A stretch of DNA of 64,000 nt from NCBI GenBank assembly GCA_037044905.1, contig JBAOKB010000185.1:372001-436000 (forward strand), in the 5' to 3' direction. Every line of letters starts with the position of its first letter. Position 1 is the stretch's first letter. This document shows positions 1 to 11,375 of this stretch, in pieces. The notes beneath the pieces were generated by a model. That model saw nothing but the letters and a program-made list of their open reading frames with translations, made no database searches and had not been told where the DNA came from. A program made the position numbers and the translations under genes. This stretch comes from Hortaea werneckii (taxonomy: Eukaryota; Ascomycota; Dothideomycetes; Mycosphaerellales; Teratosphaeriaceae).

Positions 1-716
1 GATATAGACGGCTTCATCTTCATGAAGACCCTTGCGTTCGTCGACATAGTGGAAGAGCTCGCCACCATCCACGTATTCCATGATCAGGTAGAGCTCGTTG
101 CGGTTCTCCCACACATCGTACAGCCGGACTATGTTTGGATGCTCCAGCAGCTTCATGACAGCGATCTCCCGCTCGAGGCCATATGGTATAGGCTTGTAGC
201 CAGATGCAGTAAAGGAGGCATTGCCTCGTGTACTCTCAATGAGGTTCGCCAGGCTTTGAGCTCGCGTGCTTTCAGCAGTTGAGCGCGTGATGATCTTGAC
301 AGCGCCATATTGGTTGTCACGGAAGCGGTGCCGCACAACGCGTACTCTTGAGCATCCACCTTTGCCGATAGTTCTGCCAAGCTGCCAATGACCGATATAG
401 GTCTTGCGTCGGCGGCCGACGCGTTTGTCGATGCTGTCGATATGGCAGAGTTTCGTTTGGAGTCCCGCTCGTACTCGCTAGCTATCTGAGAAACGCGTTT
501 GTTTTCTGGAGAATTGGGTTGGCTGCTGCGGATTGCGAGTGTGCCGTTCGCTTCGAGGGACTCATTGTGAGGAAGATGCTGTAGCGGCGAAGGCGAGGTC
601 GATTTCTCGCTCCGCACGTGCCTCGTCTGCGCTGGGGTCGTGTTGGCACCCGATTTGATCTCGGTCAAGGGTTGCCTCTTGCCCGCCTGGCGGTTCTCGA
701 TGTACCGCTCCGCCAT
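1..716 (-). CDS. Hsl1/Gin4-like Ser/Thr protein kinase, 5' part, apparent frameshift
   Basis: This is the amino-terminal part of a Nim1/Hsl1/Gin4-type kinase (morphogenesis checkpoint and septin-linked family); the rest lies beyond the left edge. The ATG is at 716. The first ~100 codons give a basic, Ser/Asn-rich leader ending near ISTASTNAS. The kinase domain follows in another frame: the Gly loop reads GRTIGKGGCSRV, the VAIK-type lysine is in YGAVKII, the alphaC region is GLEREIAVMKLLEHPNIV and the hinge is LIMEYVDGGELF. Leader and kinase frames differ by one base, the switch lying near 415-423. Without a frame change, translation runs out of frame to 153 and yields a ~187-residue product lacking the kinase. 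No plausible intron spans the junction, so this is a real indel or a sequence error. Kinase identity is solid; the Hsl1/Gin4 subgroup is inferred from the leader-kinase junction style. Confidence 0.82.
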
Positions 717-2584
717 GTGGTCTCAAACCGAGCGGATGCACCCTTTCCTACATGCACGGCTGCCGCAGGGTGAGTAGATGAAAGCTTCTAGTTAATACGC
801 GTTGTCATGCAGTGATAAGGCTAAGTCTTTCCTTATCCAAGGGAACAGACCTCCGTCTCAGCAGCCAGTCGGTGGTTGGTCGTGTCGGTCTTGATCAAGG
901 AATATGAGTTGGGAAAAGGAGCGTGACCCTAAGCCGCGGGCAAACCGAGAGTGTGTCGTGCGGGCCCACGTGAACGAAGAACACCGATTCAAAACGCAAG
1001 CCGAACGATAATGCTCATTGCGCCTATGGCAGGATAGAAAGCTGCTCGCTGCCCTCTGCTCGCTGCTCGCGTGAATGGCAATGGCAAGTAGCCGCCCGCG
1101 CTTGACCAAGGCTTGTTGTGGTCTCAGAGAAGGCGCGGAAGGGGTACTTACAGGAAGGACTGATCCAGAAGAGGGATGTGTGCCAAGCTCAAATTGCAAG
1201 TCACCAATGGAGGGTCGCGATAGTAGATGGGATGGAATGTCGTAGTAGAAAGTTGGGTATTATTTTCGTGTTTCTTGTTTGGTGGCGGACAGGAGGAATG
1301 TGATCCGCCAAGACTTTCCAGAAAGCAACCGGGCAAACAACAGCATCGTACCTTCCTCAAATCCAACGTGCTCCACGCTTGGGACGACAAACAAAGGCAG
1401 CGGTCCGGTCGAGCATTGGTACTTCGTCTTTCTCGATCAGATTCGATTTGCTGCTGCAAGATCAACCAACCTCATGTGGATACCATGCCTTCTTACAGGT
1501 CTAGGCAGTAGCTGCCCATTTTTCGGAGCCATCAGACCTACCTTTGCACGGCACACCTACGGTCAATGTCCAGAATATGACGGCTGCCATGCTGGATGCA
1601 AATGTTCACCAAGTAGCATAGGCCTTACCGTCTAGACGACTCAAAGACAGGTCGTCCGATCTCCTGCTCGGCAAGTGAGTCATCCTGGAACGAACCGCTA
1701 CAAGATTTTGCCACGCCTACTCCGCAGACCATACATAGGTACGACGCATGTCAACGAGTCTCACCGATGAGACCGAGGAAGGGAAGCAATGTTTCCGCTT
1801 GATGAAGACGACCAGGAGGTGAGAAGGACGCGCTTCGCGCAGTCGGAGCTAAGAAAGCAGAACACCCTGCCAAGATCGGCCGGGGAAACATAGCCCACCC
1901 GTCCGTCCCGACATCCCAGTAGCTGGGCCACCCCCGTACAGCCTTAATGTGCGACTGCGATGATGCGCGCAAGGGCGGCGGCGATGCTCGGGTCGCAGAT
2001 CGGCGCAGGTGACCGGATGGAGCAAGGGTAGGCACTGCGGGCGTCCGATGGGGTGGTAACATGTCAAATCGCGATCTACTACTACTACTGGGAACATGGA
2101 AAATACGGAAAGCGATTTCTCAGACGCTGGCATATTGTTCTTGCATCAGCGGCCTGGACGATTTCAGGATCAGACGGCTTCGGACAGGCAAGGAAAGGGG
2201 ATTGATGCGGATTGGAAATTCTTGTTTGGTTGCGACAATGCCCTGCGTATAGACGAATCAAAGCATCTACCTCCGACAATAGCGCATGAGTGTCTGCCTG
2301 CAATAATACCATATCACCCGAGCCCAAGCGACCATTCCAAACCCAACCCATCAGATAGTTCTTTCTGGGTATCTTGACCAAGAAACCCTGCGTGCAGTAT
2401 ATCCCTTTTTTCGTAGCTAACACCCCATAGCCTACGATTCCATGACTCTCGATCCAGAGCCAAAAATTTTCCGTGCCGTCGTAACAATAAGAAGCGTGCA
2501 GTTAGAATACAGTGAAGGGTATCATTATCAAACATTTCGCGAAACAGTACAGCATCGACTCATGTCACGCCATATGGCATGAGT
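717..2584. other. Intergenic region, kinase upstream / flbC downstream
   Basis: About 1.9 kb between the start of the kinase gene and the stop codon of the flbC-like gene. Short open frames occur on both strands but none shows a recognisable motif or convincing start context. A short CTA-triplet run lies near 2077-2090. The left part probably holds the promoter and 5' leader of the kinase gene, the right end the 3' UTR of flbC. Confidence 0.5.
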
Positions 2585-4110
2585 CTAGGCAGATGCGGCG
2601 ACAGCGACGGGGCTTGTGTCGACGCTCTCGCTTTTCGGCGAGATGGAACCGTCGACTTCCTTGACTTCGGACGTCGCGTGAGCTTTGCCGCAGCCTTTGA
2701 CCAGAATGTGTCTCTGTTGGAATTGTCAGTATGAGTATTACGTTGCCACAATATCGATAATTTCCGTACCTTGAGCGCATCCTTTCGCGAGAAGCTCTTG
2801 TCGCAATGCCCGCAAGGGAATGGCTTCACGGCCAGGTGTATCCGCTTGTGCCGCTTCAAGTCATGATTGCGATTGAAGCTCTGCGGGCACTGATCGCATC
2901 TGAACGGCCTGTCATTTTGGGGGCTCGAGTGTGATGGGTGCGTATGATATTGATGCATCATCGCTGCGGTCCCGCTGTTGAATCCTCCTCCCATCATGCC
3001 ATGTGGCAAACCTCCCACCAAAGCTAGGCCGCCATTTGGATTGCCGACGTTGGATAGCACTGGCCCACCATGCGGATAGCTATATGGCCTTTGGGAGTGA
3101 TAGGACGGTGGGAGAGGCTGATGGAGTGAAGGCACATGGCCTTGTGTGCCGACGGGTGACATCTTCGTCAGAGGTCCGCCTGCACTGATAGGGCTCTGCT
3201 GTACTGGAGAAGGACCAGTTGGATATTGGAAATGTGATTGCTGAGGGGTTGAAGACGGTTGGGAACCGTAATATGTCGGTGTTGGTGGTGGCCGTGATAG
3301 CGCTTCTTGTGCATGAACTGGAGAAGGTTGGGTCACGCCCGCTGAAACAGGGGTATGTCCGCCCATCATGCCATTGCTGACCATTGATTGTTGATTGTGG
3401 AGTGTGGGCAGACTTGGCGCCGACATCGACACTGACGGTTGGTACTGAGGCATTTCCATGGGCGGCGGCGGTAGTCCTCCGCCAGTGCTAGGAGAGCTGT
3501 TCCCTCGTACAACCGAATTGAGAGAGGGCGAGAACAGTGGTCGATCGCTCGGCGGGTACTGGGTCGTTGGGGTAGGATGGAAGCTATACGGGGCGGCAGC
3601 AGGGTTTGCTGTTTGATAGGCCATTGGAGGTGGTGCGAATGGAGTTATTGGATTGCTGTTCGAAATTGAGCTACCTGTCGTTGCAGAAGACGACACTGGA
3701 CTGATTCCGTCGGTCAAATTGTTGCCAGGAGGTGTGAGAAGATTGCCGACGCTGGTCAGTGTCGCCGCGGGAACTGCTGACTGAGTAGATCCTAATACGA
3801 TCCTGGATACTTTTGCGCTGATGCTAGGCCTTGGGGAGGAGGAAGCTCAAAGTTCGGAAGATGGCTCGCATTAGGTCGGCGTGAGGTGAAGCTATTGTGC
3901 GCGACCATAAGATCCTGCTCAGGCACCATCGATGGGCGATACGCTATTCCTGCAGCCACGGCGCTGGAATGTTGATCGTATGAGCTAAGAGGCGGACGGC
4001 CTTCTGCCGGTGGTGTCGGGAGGGGCTGAACGAAGGTGGATTGATAAGGTGTCGAGTAGAGCTTCTCGTTGGCCCAGGGATGCCCTGGTGGTGTGCAGAT
4101 GGAAGCCACG
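2585..4110 (-). CDS. flbC: C2H2 zinc-finger transcription factor, FlbC-like (5' end uncertain, apparent frameshift)
   Basis: A nuclear C2H2 transcription factor; the finger region matches my recollection of FlbC, a regulator of asexual development. Two fingers lie at the carboxy end: FRCDQCPQSFNRNHDLKRH and FPCGHCDKSFSRKDALK, the last completed across an intron (2714-2769, GTACGG...CAG) by RHILVKGCGK. The protein ends ...VAVAASA with TAG at 2585-2587. A long Pro/Ser/Gln/Gly-rich region precedes the fingers. Further upstream a second frame carries family-like sequence (TPPGHPWANEKLY, ending QKYPGSY) but meets TAG at 3792-3794, while the frame leading into TQSAVPAATLTSVGNLL is shifted by one base; no usable intron separates them, so a single-base deletion or sequence error is likely. 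The true initiator must lie on an upstream exon I cannot place, so 4110 is a lower bound. Confidence 0.75.
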
Positions 4111-4199
4111 AAGGGCAGAAGACGCTGAGAACTTCTCAGGCGAAGTGAGCTTCAGATGTAGTTGGACTTCGACGTCGCGAGAGCGCTGCAATGCTGGAT

Positions 4200-7100
4200 G
4201 AAGATCCGGCAGGCTGGACGTCTGCAGTCTTTGTACTCAAGCCAGCAACCAGGCACTTGGAATGCTGGCGCCAGGCGGGCGATCGTGGTGGAGGATGTCC
4301 GGGATGTGAGGCTGCCGATTCGGTCGCGTGTGACAAGGTCCTATGCAGGTCTCTCCAAAAGCTTCAAGAGCAGATGGCAAAAGGGTTCGTGCCAGGCGTG
4401 CGCCTCCGACCACTTTCCTGGGAGCTGGGCGGATGACGGCTGAGGGTTGCAATCAGAACCTGAAGCTGCAGCCGGGCCGGATGGTAAGGCGAGATCTCCA
4501 AGGCCAGGACGATAGTCGTGCAAATGTTGCGTCGCACAAGCGTTCCGCGAGACGGCGAAGTTGGCTGCTCGCTCTTTGATTTCTTTGTGAGTGATAATGT
4601 CCGAGGTTCCTAAACTGGACAACCCTGCGTATTGCAGTTGCAGACGTTGATCGCGTCGCGATACGGGCGACACAGCGAGTGTTTCTAGATATTGACGCGG
4701 TGTGCTTGCTTTGGCGTTTGGGATGACAATAAAGTGCGAGGTTCGCGATGATGTCGCGCTCGACGGAGAAGCCACAGCCCTTTGACGTGGGCGTGGCGGT
4801 CCTTTGTTAAGATCCGTTAAGCTTAGGTACGGATGGCGGTCGAGGGCTGGACGCTTCGACCACGCCTTTTCTGCGGGCGTTCGCGATTATGTACGGCTCG
4901 CGCCTAGCAGGGGATCAGTAGGGGACAGGAGCATTTCTTAGCGCGACTGACTAAGGGACCTGGCCACTCACAGACTCTCTGCGCCGCCCAGGCGAATCTG
5001 GATCTGCCGGGGTCGACGCGGATGGAGCAATGACCATGCGGAAACGCTTCATCTCAAAGGAACTGCTGCTCACCCTCCCGCACCCAAACGCTCGACCGCC
5101 CGCACAACCATCGCGCAGGACGGCGCGCGCGACTGGTGGGTGCGAGCAGGTAGACATGCGATCGCTGGATGGCCACAATTGCCGTCTGCATCTTGCCATG
5201 ACAGGCGCGAGCGTCCGTGACAGCTTCGGAGGGCATACGGTGCGCACGCCGGCCCTGGCCCCATGATTATTATTGATCCGGGTCACTCATGGATTTGGAA
5301 GTTCTATTCCGATTAGGAAGTAAGGGCATCCTTGCCGCCTCGGTAACCTCTGCGGACCGTCCGCTCCTGCAAGCGATGTTGGCCCCCTCATCACACACTT
5401 TCATCCCGTGCCGCATGCTGGCGCTGGCTCGCAAAAAAAGCAAAGACCAGCATCCTTGCCCAAATTTCCAGCTATCCGATTGGGTTTGTCGTCAACGTTT
5501 CGTTTCAGGCCAGCCCACTTGGCAATGTGCGCTCCGAGCTCCTGGAGCGTCCGCTCACGGATCAAGGGTTCTCTCAATTCGATCGACTGACACCACAGAA
5601 ATGGCAGCTTGCGCTGATGTCTCAGACAACAGAGTTGCTCGAACATCAGAGGGTAATGCAGCATGCTGCGCAGAGATCCGGATCATTGTAGATCGAGCTG
5701 AATGTGTTTCCGGCTATCGCGACATTAGTCTATTCCGCTAAACCTTAAGTCGAAACGCAGCAGAGATTACTGTCTATTCTAACGAAAGAGGTTAGACTAT
5801 ATGAGATGGTCTCGATGGAACATGTTATAACGCTCAATCTCGCCTGCAAGACATCAGAGATCTCCAAGACCGCTGGGGATCGGGGCGCACAGCTTTCCCT
5901 CGCAAGCCAGATGAGAGCAACCGCAGCTTCTTCCGTCCGCGCTCAGCTTTACCTCCCTCTTCCCAAGCATGGCGGCCATACTCGGATCTCCAACCGGATC
6001 GGCAGAGCTCTGACATGGGTGACGCCGCCCCCAAGTCCTGTATAGACTTTCATGTAGACGCTTGGGTTGAGGCTGGTTGGCGGGTGATCTTTAACGAGCC
6101 ACGTGCCTGGTGTGCACGCAGGCCAATCTGCTCCGGGCTTTCTGGTGCTGTGCTGTTATTCAAGATTTCATGAACAGCGATTCGCGAGCCGCATGACTTA
6201 TCGCTGAGCGCAGACTGCCCGTGCAAAAGATTCAGGTGAGCAGAAACAACGTGCCTGTGGATCACCGGCCTGAATGAGCTGTCGCAAATAACAACAATAA
6301 CGTACAACCCTGACTCTCATCAGCTAGCGCGCGACAGTGCCCGCACAGCTGGAGTGCAATGCACCAACTGTACCGTACGCAGCCTGCAGCTAGCCGGCGG
6401 CTCGATGCCAGACAAAGGCGACGCAGCACCGCCCAGCGAGGGATTTACCGCCGCCCGTTCAGACAGGACGGAGGCTTGCTCTTAGGGCACCCGTTCGGCG
6501 TTGGAGGCTTGTCAATCGGAGCCCAAAAACCGGATGGGTTTCACATCATCAGCAGTTCAGAACTGAGGTCGAGCCGATGTGCTACACGATCGCGCATGTA
6601 CCGTAGATCAAACCGTCACTGCCTGTCGTCTGCTGGTCCTGCGCTTTATCTGGTGCGAATCATGAACGTGACCGCTTTGTCGCTGCTTTTCGCAGGACAC
6701 CTCCGCTTTCTCTCAATCATGTCGCAGGATTCTTAGTCTGCCTTGTAAGATTTCGGGCCAATCAAACGCATGCACAAGCGAGCTCGGCCGCTGATGAGGG
6801 TGAGCTGCGAGGCGGGCCATTCTGTCCCCAGTTGCCTTCTGCCTTGTTTCGCGCGTGCACATACGGTATCTCAGCTATCCCACTGAGTTTTGGACGCCCG
6901 TGCGCCATGCCCGACGGGGCGCCAAAGTCTATCTTTCGAAATACGGTATGTAGGCTGTTCTCGCCAGCAGTGGGGTTAAACCGCTCTGTATCTCGCTGTA
7001 AGGCTAGCCATGACCTTCTGCACTCTCATCGGCAGCTACTGTATCGATGTAATTCGGCATCGCCGAGCGCTAGCTTCATCGCGATCAGGAGCTCTTCACA

Positions 7101-8560
7101 TCAGGCCCGATTCTGAACAGCGTGCATCCTCTCCAACCCCGATCTTGTCTCTGCGCTCTCCCCTTAGGGCCAAGCGCGCACACCCCGGCTTCCCCACAGT
7201 GACCTGTCATAATTCAAGCGAAGAGCCGGGGTCCAGCTCGTTCTGGGCCTTTACCGTGCATGCCGTCAAGAGATGTCATGGAGAACTCATCTCCGTATAC
7301 GCAGGGCATTCTTGAACACGATGGTTTGACCTCACAAGCGCAAGCTGCACATTGGCAAGGAAGATCGAATGCAAAGTGGTGTCCTGATCCTGAGAGTCCC
7401 GTGACTTGAAGCGACTTACTAAAGACAAAACAACACAGACATCTGGTCCTTCAAGTATAGCCGAAGCGCCGTTGAAGTGATAAGACTGAAATACCTCAAG
7501 CTCGTCTATATCGTGGTCGGTACTATCTCAACGCTATGTCGATCTCTGATGGGCTACAGTAGCAAGCAAGCCTACCAACCCTACGGCACTTCCAGTCCCC
7601 AGTGGGCGGACACGTGGAGAAGAAAATAGACTTTCCCTTGCGCTACCCTGAACCTTCCGCTGTGCCACCCATTCGTGCACTATGCCCCTCGTGGGCGACG
7701 CAAGCCACCTCGAAAGGTTTCCGCTTGGGCGGTCGAGGCTGTGCAGCTCGGAGGTTAAACACAGCCATGGCTCTCTCTTTTTATTTTTTTTTTTTTGAAG
7801 ATGGTATGATCTACGGGCACTATTGCGTCTTTCTTATACGTTATGCGCGGCTATTAGACCCTGATCAACGTATGTGATCATGCACCTATCTCATATGAGG
7901 GGCAATCGCTTCCATCCCGGTCTGTCGCAGACCTGTGATATTGCTGAAACAACCAGCCAGCATGCATACATATATACACTGCGATGGTAGCAGAGTTGGC
8001 TATTGACCCTATTGAATGCCGTTCAAAGGATCGGTCGTACATATGCCCCCTGATTATCACAGATTGGTCCTTATGATGATGCCAATCTCCAGTCCCAAGG
8101 GAGATCTTTTGAGGTTTAGTGCGTCTCCAGACCATTTGATGGGCTCGATCTCCTGATCCCAGCGTGCAACAAACGCCTATATGGAGTCTTTGTGTGACGA
8201 GACACACCACGCATACCACAGCTTGTTATCGACAGGGCGGTGTACAGCGTGCACTGTCTAGCCCATGCCCGTCGTTTGAGCGATATAGCCCGCCAAAGCT
8301 CACGCGCTGGTAGAAAGAGAAGAAAAGCATAGAACACGTTGTAAGTGACCAGCTCCCTTGAACGGTGTCTCGTACACGCCTTTATCTGAAACATGAAAGG
8401 GACGCACAAGATCCTGAGATATTCATCTCGCTAGACCTAGCTTCATAATACTCCGCATAAGATCCCATTGTCATGGTCGGAATGATCGCTGAAATCGTCC
8501 ACGGACATAGTCCAACCCGACTAGCCAGCCAGTCTCGAGCAATTTCTAGAAACAAATCTC
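4200..8560. other. Gene-poor region of about 4 kb
   Basis: No open frame here carries a recognisable domain. The left part probably holds the promoter and 5' exon(s) of the flbC-like gene. Two plus-strand stretches look more protein-like than the rest (about 5345-5690 and 5803-6171; see findings), but no start, splice path or family supports a gene model. A T-rich run lies near 7779-7796. Composition is similar to the rest of the window, with no AT-rich block and no transposase, reverse-transcriptase or terminal-repeat signal. Confidence 0.5.
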
Positions 8561-8589
8561 TCCATCAACTACGTCGCGAAGGCCAAAGC

Positions 8590-9207
8590 TCAAGACCATG
8601 TCGTCGTAGCGAATCTCGTCCCGGCATACGTGGAATCACTACTAGTGCATTTCCACCTCGCCGTGCCTGATGGCATCGAACCAGCGTCGTTGCAAGGATA
8701 AACGTCGGATTCGCCACCACAACAAGAAGCGAGCGCTGCCGTAGTCGCCTGAGTCTGCATCGGGACAGAGCAATGCGTAACGTATGAGTACGCCAGCTGG
8801 TCGTTGAACGTATAAGCCGACATGCTGACTTCGCACCCCGTCGTCGTTCCGAGGTGCACCACCGTCGTCGGCATGAAATCCGGTATCCCCGTCCAGGTGC
8901 CGTCGGATGCCCAGGTGTCCGGGTTGACGGAGCTGGTCGGCACGAGATTCGGCATCGATGTGATGTCTGGCACGCGCTTCTTGAGCTCGAAGTCGACCGT
9001 GCTTGTCGGCATGAACATGGGCGTGCCTGTCCACTCACTGGTCGGCCATGTCGCGGGGTCCACAGTCGAGGTCGGGATCAGATAGGCTGGCACTAGGATG
9101 TTCCGCTTTTCGAGTTGGCCTTCGTCGTTGCTTTCAGGGCTGCCTATGGGACTGGCGTGTGAGAACGCTGCTAAGCAAACGAAGAGGTTGATCGCATCGG
9201 TACGCAT
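8590..9207 (-). CDS. Small secreted protein with Kex2 sites, two internal repeats and Cys-rich tail
   Basis: 205 residues. The first in-frame ATG is at 9207 and opens a signal peptide (residues 1-19, hydrophobic NLFVCLAAF, ending near SHA-SP). Dibasic Kex2-type sites follow at EKR (33-35) and KKR (76-78). Each is followed by a copy of an internal repeat: about residues 43-72 and 88-117, both built as P-T-S-x-V-[DN]-P-x-T-W, a spacer, then W-T-G-x-P-x-F-M-P-T. The tail (120-205) has six cysteines (125, 146, 162, 163, 172, 187), suited to three disulfides. The layout resembles Kex2-processed repeat proteins or cysteine-rich effectors; I recognise no named family. A TATA box lies about 130 bp upstream. 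Function unknown; secretion and proprotein processing are inferred from sequence. Confidence 0.75.
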   Translation of the reverse strand: MRTDAINLFVCLAAFSHASPIGSPESNDEGQLEKRNILVPAYLIPTSTVDPATWPTSEWTGTPMFMPTSTVDFELKKRVPDITSMPNLVPTSSVNPDTWASDGTWTGIPDFMPTTVVHLGTTTGCEVSMSAYTFNDQLAYSYVTHCSVPMQTQATTAALASCCGGESDVYPCNDAGSMPSGTARWKCTSSDSTYAGTRFATTTWS

Positions 9208-9337
9208 GCTGACCACTTCGAGGGCCTGCCCTGCAATGTCGAAGAGCTTGGGATGAGTTTGGTTTGGCTAAACAAACACTTTCAGAGGTAGGTTGCTGGC
9301 CGGTGGCATGGTTCGGCCGTGGCAGCTCAGTGCTCGA

Positions 9338-9346
9338 CTTTATATA
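9338..9346 (-). promoter_or_regulatory. TATA box of the secreted repeat-protein gene
   Basis: Read on the minus strand the sequence is TATATAAAG, a consensus TATA element about 130 bp upstream of the ATG at 9207. Strong TATA boxes suit inducible, highly expressed genes, which fits a secreted protein. Transcription start not known. Confidence 0.5.
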
Positions 9347-10562
9347 CCTATTCTCCATCATGCAAGACCCCGTGGCTATGGTGGAGAAGACGATAAAGAT
9401 CGAGGACCGAGGGATCAGAGGAGAGCCGCTTACATGCATCACATCGACTTTGCATGGTTGGCGATAAAGATTGCGTCACGCGAATGGTGTGCATGCGATG
9501 CTTGCCAGGTTGGTCCCAATCCCATCAGGATCTACATTAGAGGAGTGAACGAAGATCTTTCCTGGTGCAGAATAAGCAACGCCAACACTTAGGCAGCTTG
9601 CGGGCAATCCTGCAGTTGGTCCATCTGCAGTGGCACTTCGGAAAGGTTTTGCCAAGTGCTTACGATGCCCCTGGTACCTGCAGTGCAGCGCATCGATAAG
9701 CGGAACAAGCCAAACAAGCATCAGACAGAAGATGTGCTACGCAGTTGACAACGCGGCCCGCGGCCTTTACTGCGCCTTGTCTAGAAAGCTTTTATCCGTG
9801 TGTGCTCATGCGGACAGGAGTCGAAGCTTTGGATGCTCTGTGCCGAGCTTTGAAAGACGCTCTCTTTACCATGGCGCTATACTAGTGGTGCTTGGATCCA
9901 TCGTTCATTATATTATCTTTTGTTCGTTTCCAATGCTGAACGGATGACGAACTGGAGCTGATCCTGAAATCGGGTGCGATGGGGTTTTCAGTGCTGCCCG
10001 GACTTTCGACACAGGGATGACCTTGTCAGATGCAGCATACCAACCAGGCACAGCTACAGTACTTTGTCCATTAGGATAAAAAGGGAGCAATAGCTATCGG
10101 AACGTTCTCGTCCACTATTGCCGCTTCGATCCCGAAGGATGCGGTCGGAATAAACATCCCGAATCCGACAATAAGACTAATTTTAGATCCTGGGGCTCAG
10201 CGATGTGCGATAGTCGAAGAGGCGTAAAGGGCATGATCTTTCTCTGGGAAAACTTGCCTATCACGTGGAAAACTGTACGTTCGTATGGATAGAAGACCAG
10301 CTCTCATGTGACATAAGGTACACTGGCTTCGCTCAGGCAGGGACGCTGAGCGTCGGGATTTTGCGAAAAGACCGTGATAGTGCTGACGCTGCAACGTCAC
10401 ATTCGGAAGAATGACCGTCTCAATAAGATATTCACCGGTGTCGTTGAGCTGCAATGCTCTCAAAGTCCGACCAGAAACGTTGTCCCGTTTGTGAGGCGCT
10501 GGAGACTCTTGTTAGGGTGCAAAGCCATGGATACGACGCTCTGGTGCATCTTGCGCGTTGAA
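9347..10562. other. Intergenic region, no gene seen
   Basis: About 1.2 kb between the promoter of the secreted protein gene and the 3' end of the alpha/beta hydrolase gene. Short open frames on both strands lack motifs or good starts. Nothing repeat-like was noticed. Confidence 0.5.
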
Positions 10563-11375
10563 TCATAGCTTCTGTTTGCCTCCAGTACCCAGAAACTCCA
10601 GCCCTTTAGTCAAGAAGCCGAGCACTGCCTCGTTGAAAGCAGCTGGCTGGTCAATGTTGGCTGCGTGTCCGGCACCTGGGATGATCACTCGTTCTGCTCG
10701 GGGTATCTTCTTCGCCATGTATTCTGCAGCTCCAAGAAAAGGCTTGTCTTCGCTGCCCACAACGATAAGTGACGGTACGCCAATACTCGGCAAAGACTCG
10801 ATCACTGCGGAGTTTTGCTGAGCTAACATCCCCCTCGCCGCAAGCGCAAGGCCCTTTGCATTGCGATGAGACGCTTTTGAGCGTTCTGCAGATACGCCAC
10901 CCGTTTGCAATGCTGCCAGTCCCTGTTCCTCAAAGCTACGGCCAGTCTTGTGAGCCGTTTCGTTCCATTGATGTCGTGCTTTGTCGCTTCTGAATCCAGG
11001 GCCGGTATCGATGATCAGGAGCTTCTCCACTCGCTCCGGATGTTGACGGTAGAATGCCAGGCTCATATACCCGCCCAAGCTCAATCCGCCAACAATAGCT
11101 GTGCTCCCCGGCCCGCAAACATGGTCCAGCAGTGCAGCTATGTCAGCGACCGTGTGTGCTTCACTGTACTGCGTCAAGTCTTCGGGATACGAGGTTTGCC
11201 CGTGCCCACGCATGTCCCATATTATAAGCTTATACCCGGCTGCCGTGAAACTACGGACTTGACCCTGCCACATTTCGGACGTGGAGGAATAGCCATGAGA
11301 AAGTATGAGGGGGTTTCCATTACCATGAACTTCATAGTAGAGCTCCACGTCTTGGTTGCGACTTAGGTACGGCAT
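10563..11375 (-). CDS. Alpha/beta hydrolase
   Basis: 270-residue single-exon alpha/beta-hydrolase (AB hydrolase 1 type), probably cytosolic since no signal peptide is visible. The oxyanion region is LILSHGYSST (about 23-32). The nucleophile elbow is GGLSLGG with Ser99. The acid is Asp210 in VVGSEDKPF, and the base is His237 in PGAGHAAN, completing the triad at normal spacing. WDMRGHGQT at 53-61 is the conserved strand-loop after the first helix, as in epoxide hydrolase, haloperoxidase and 3-oxoadipate enol-lactonase relatives. Length and motifs indicate a complete enzyme; the substrate cannot be told from sequence. The gene is divergent from the methyltransferase gene at 12008, across about 630 bp. 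Confidence 0.9.
   Translation of the reverse strand: MPYLSRNQDVELYYEVHGNGNPLILSHGYSSTSEMWQGQVRSFTAAGYKLIIWDMRGHGQTSYPEDLTQYSEAHTVADIAALLDHVCGPGSTAIVGGLSLGGYMSLAFYRQHPERVEKLLIIDTGPGFRSDKARHQWNETAHKTGRSFEEQGLAALQTGGVSAERSKASHRNAKGLALAARGMLAQQNSAVIESLPSIGVPSLIVVGSEDKPFLGAAEYMAKKIPRAERVIIPGAGHAANIDQPAAFNEAVLGFLTKGLEFLGTGGKQKL

Noticed and set aside
4341..4775. 144-codon minus-strand open frame upstream of flbC
   Set aside because: Starts only at GTG, no motif, and lies where the flbC leader or first intron is expected.
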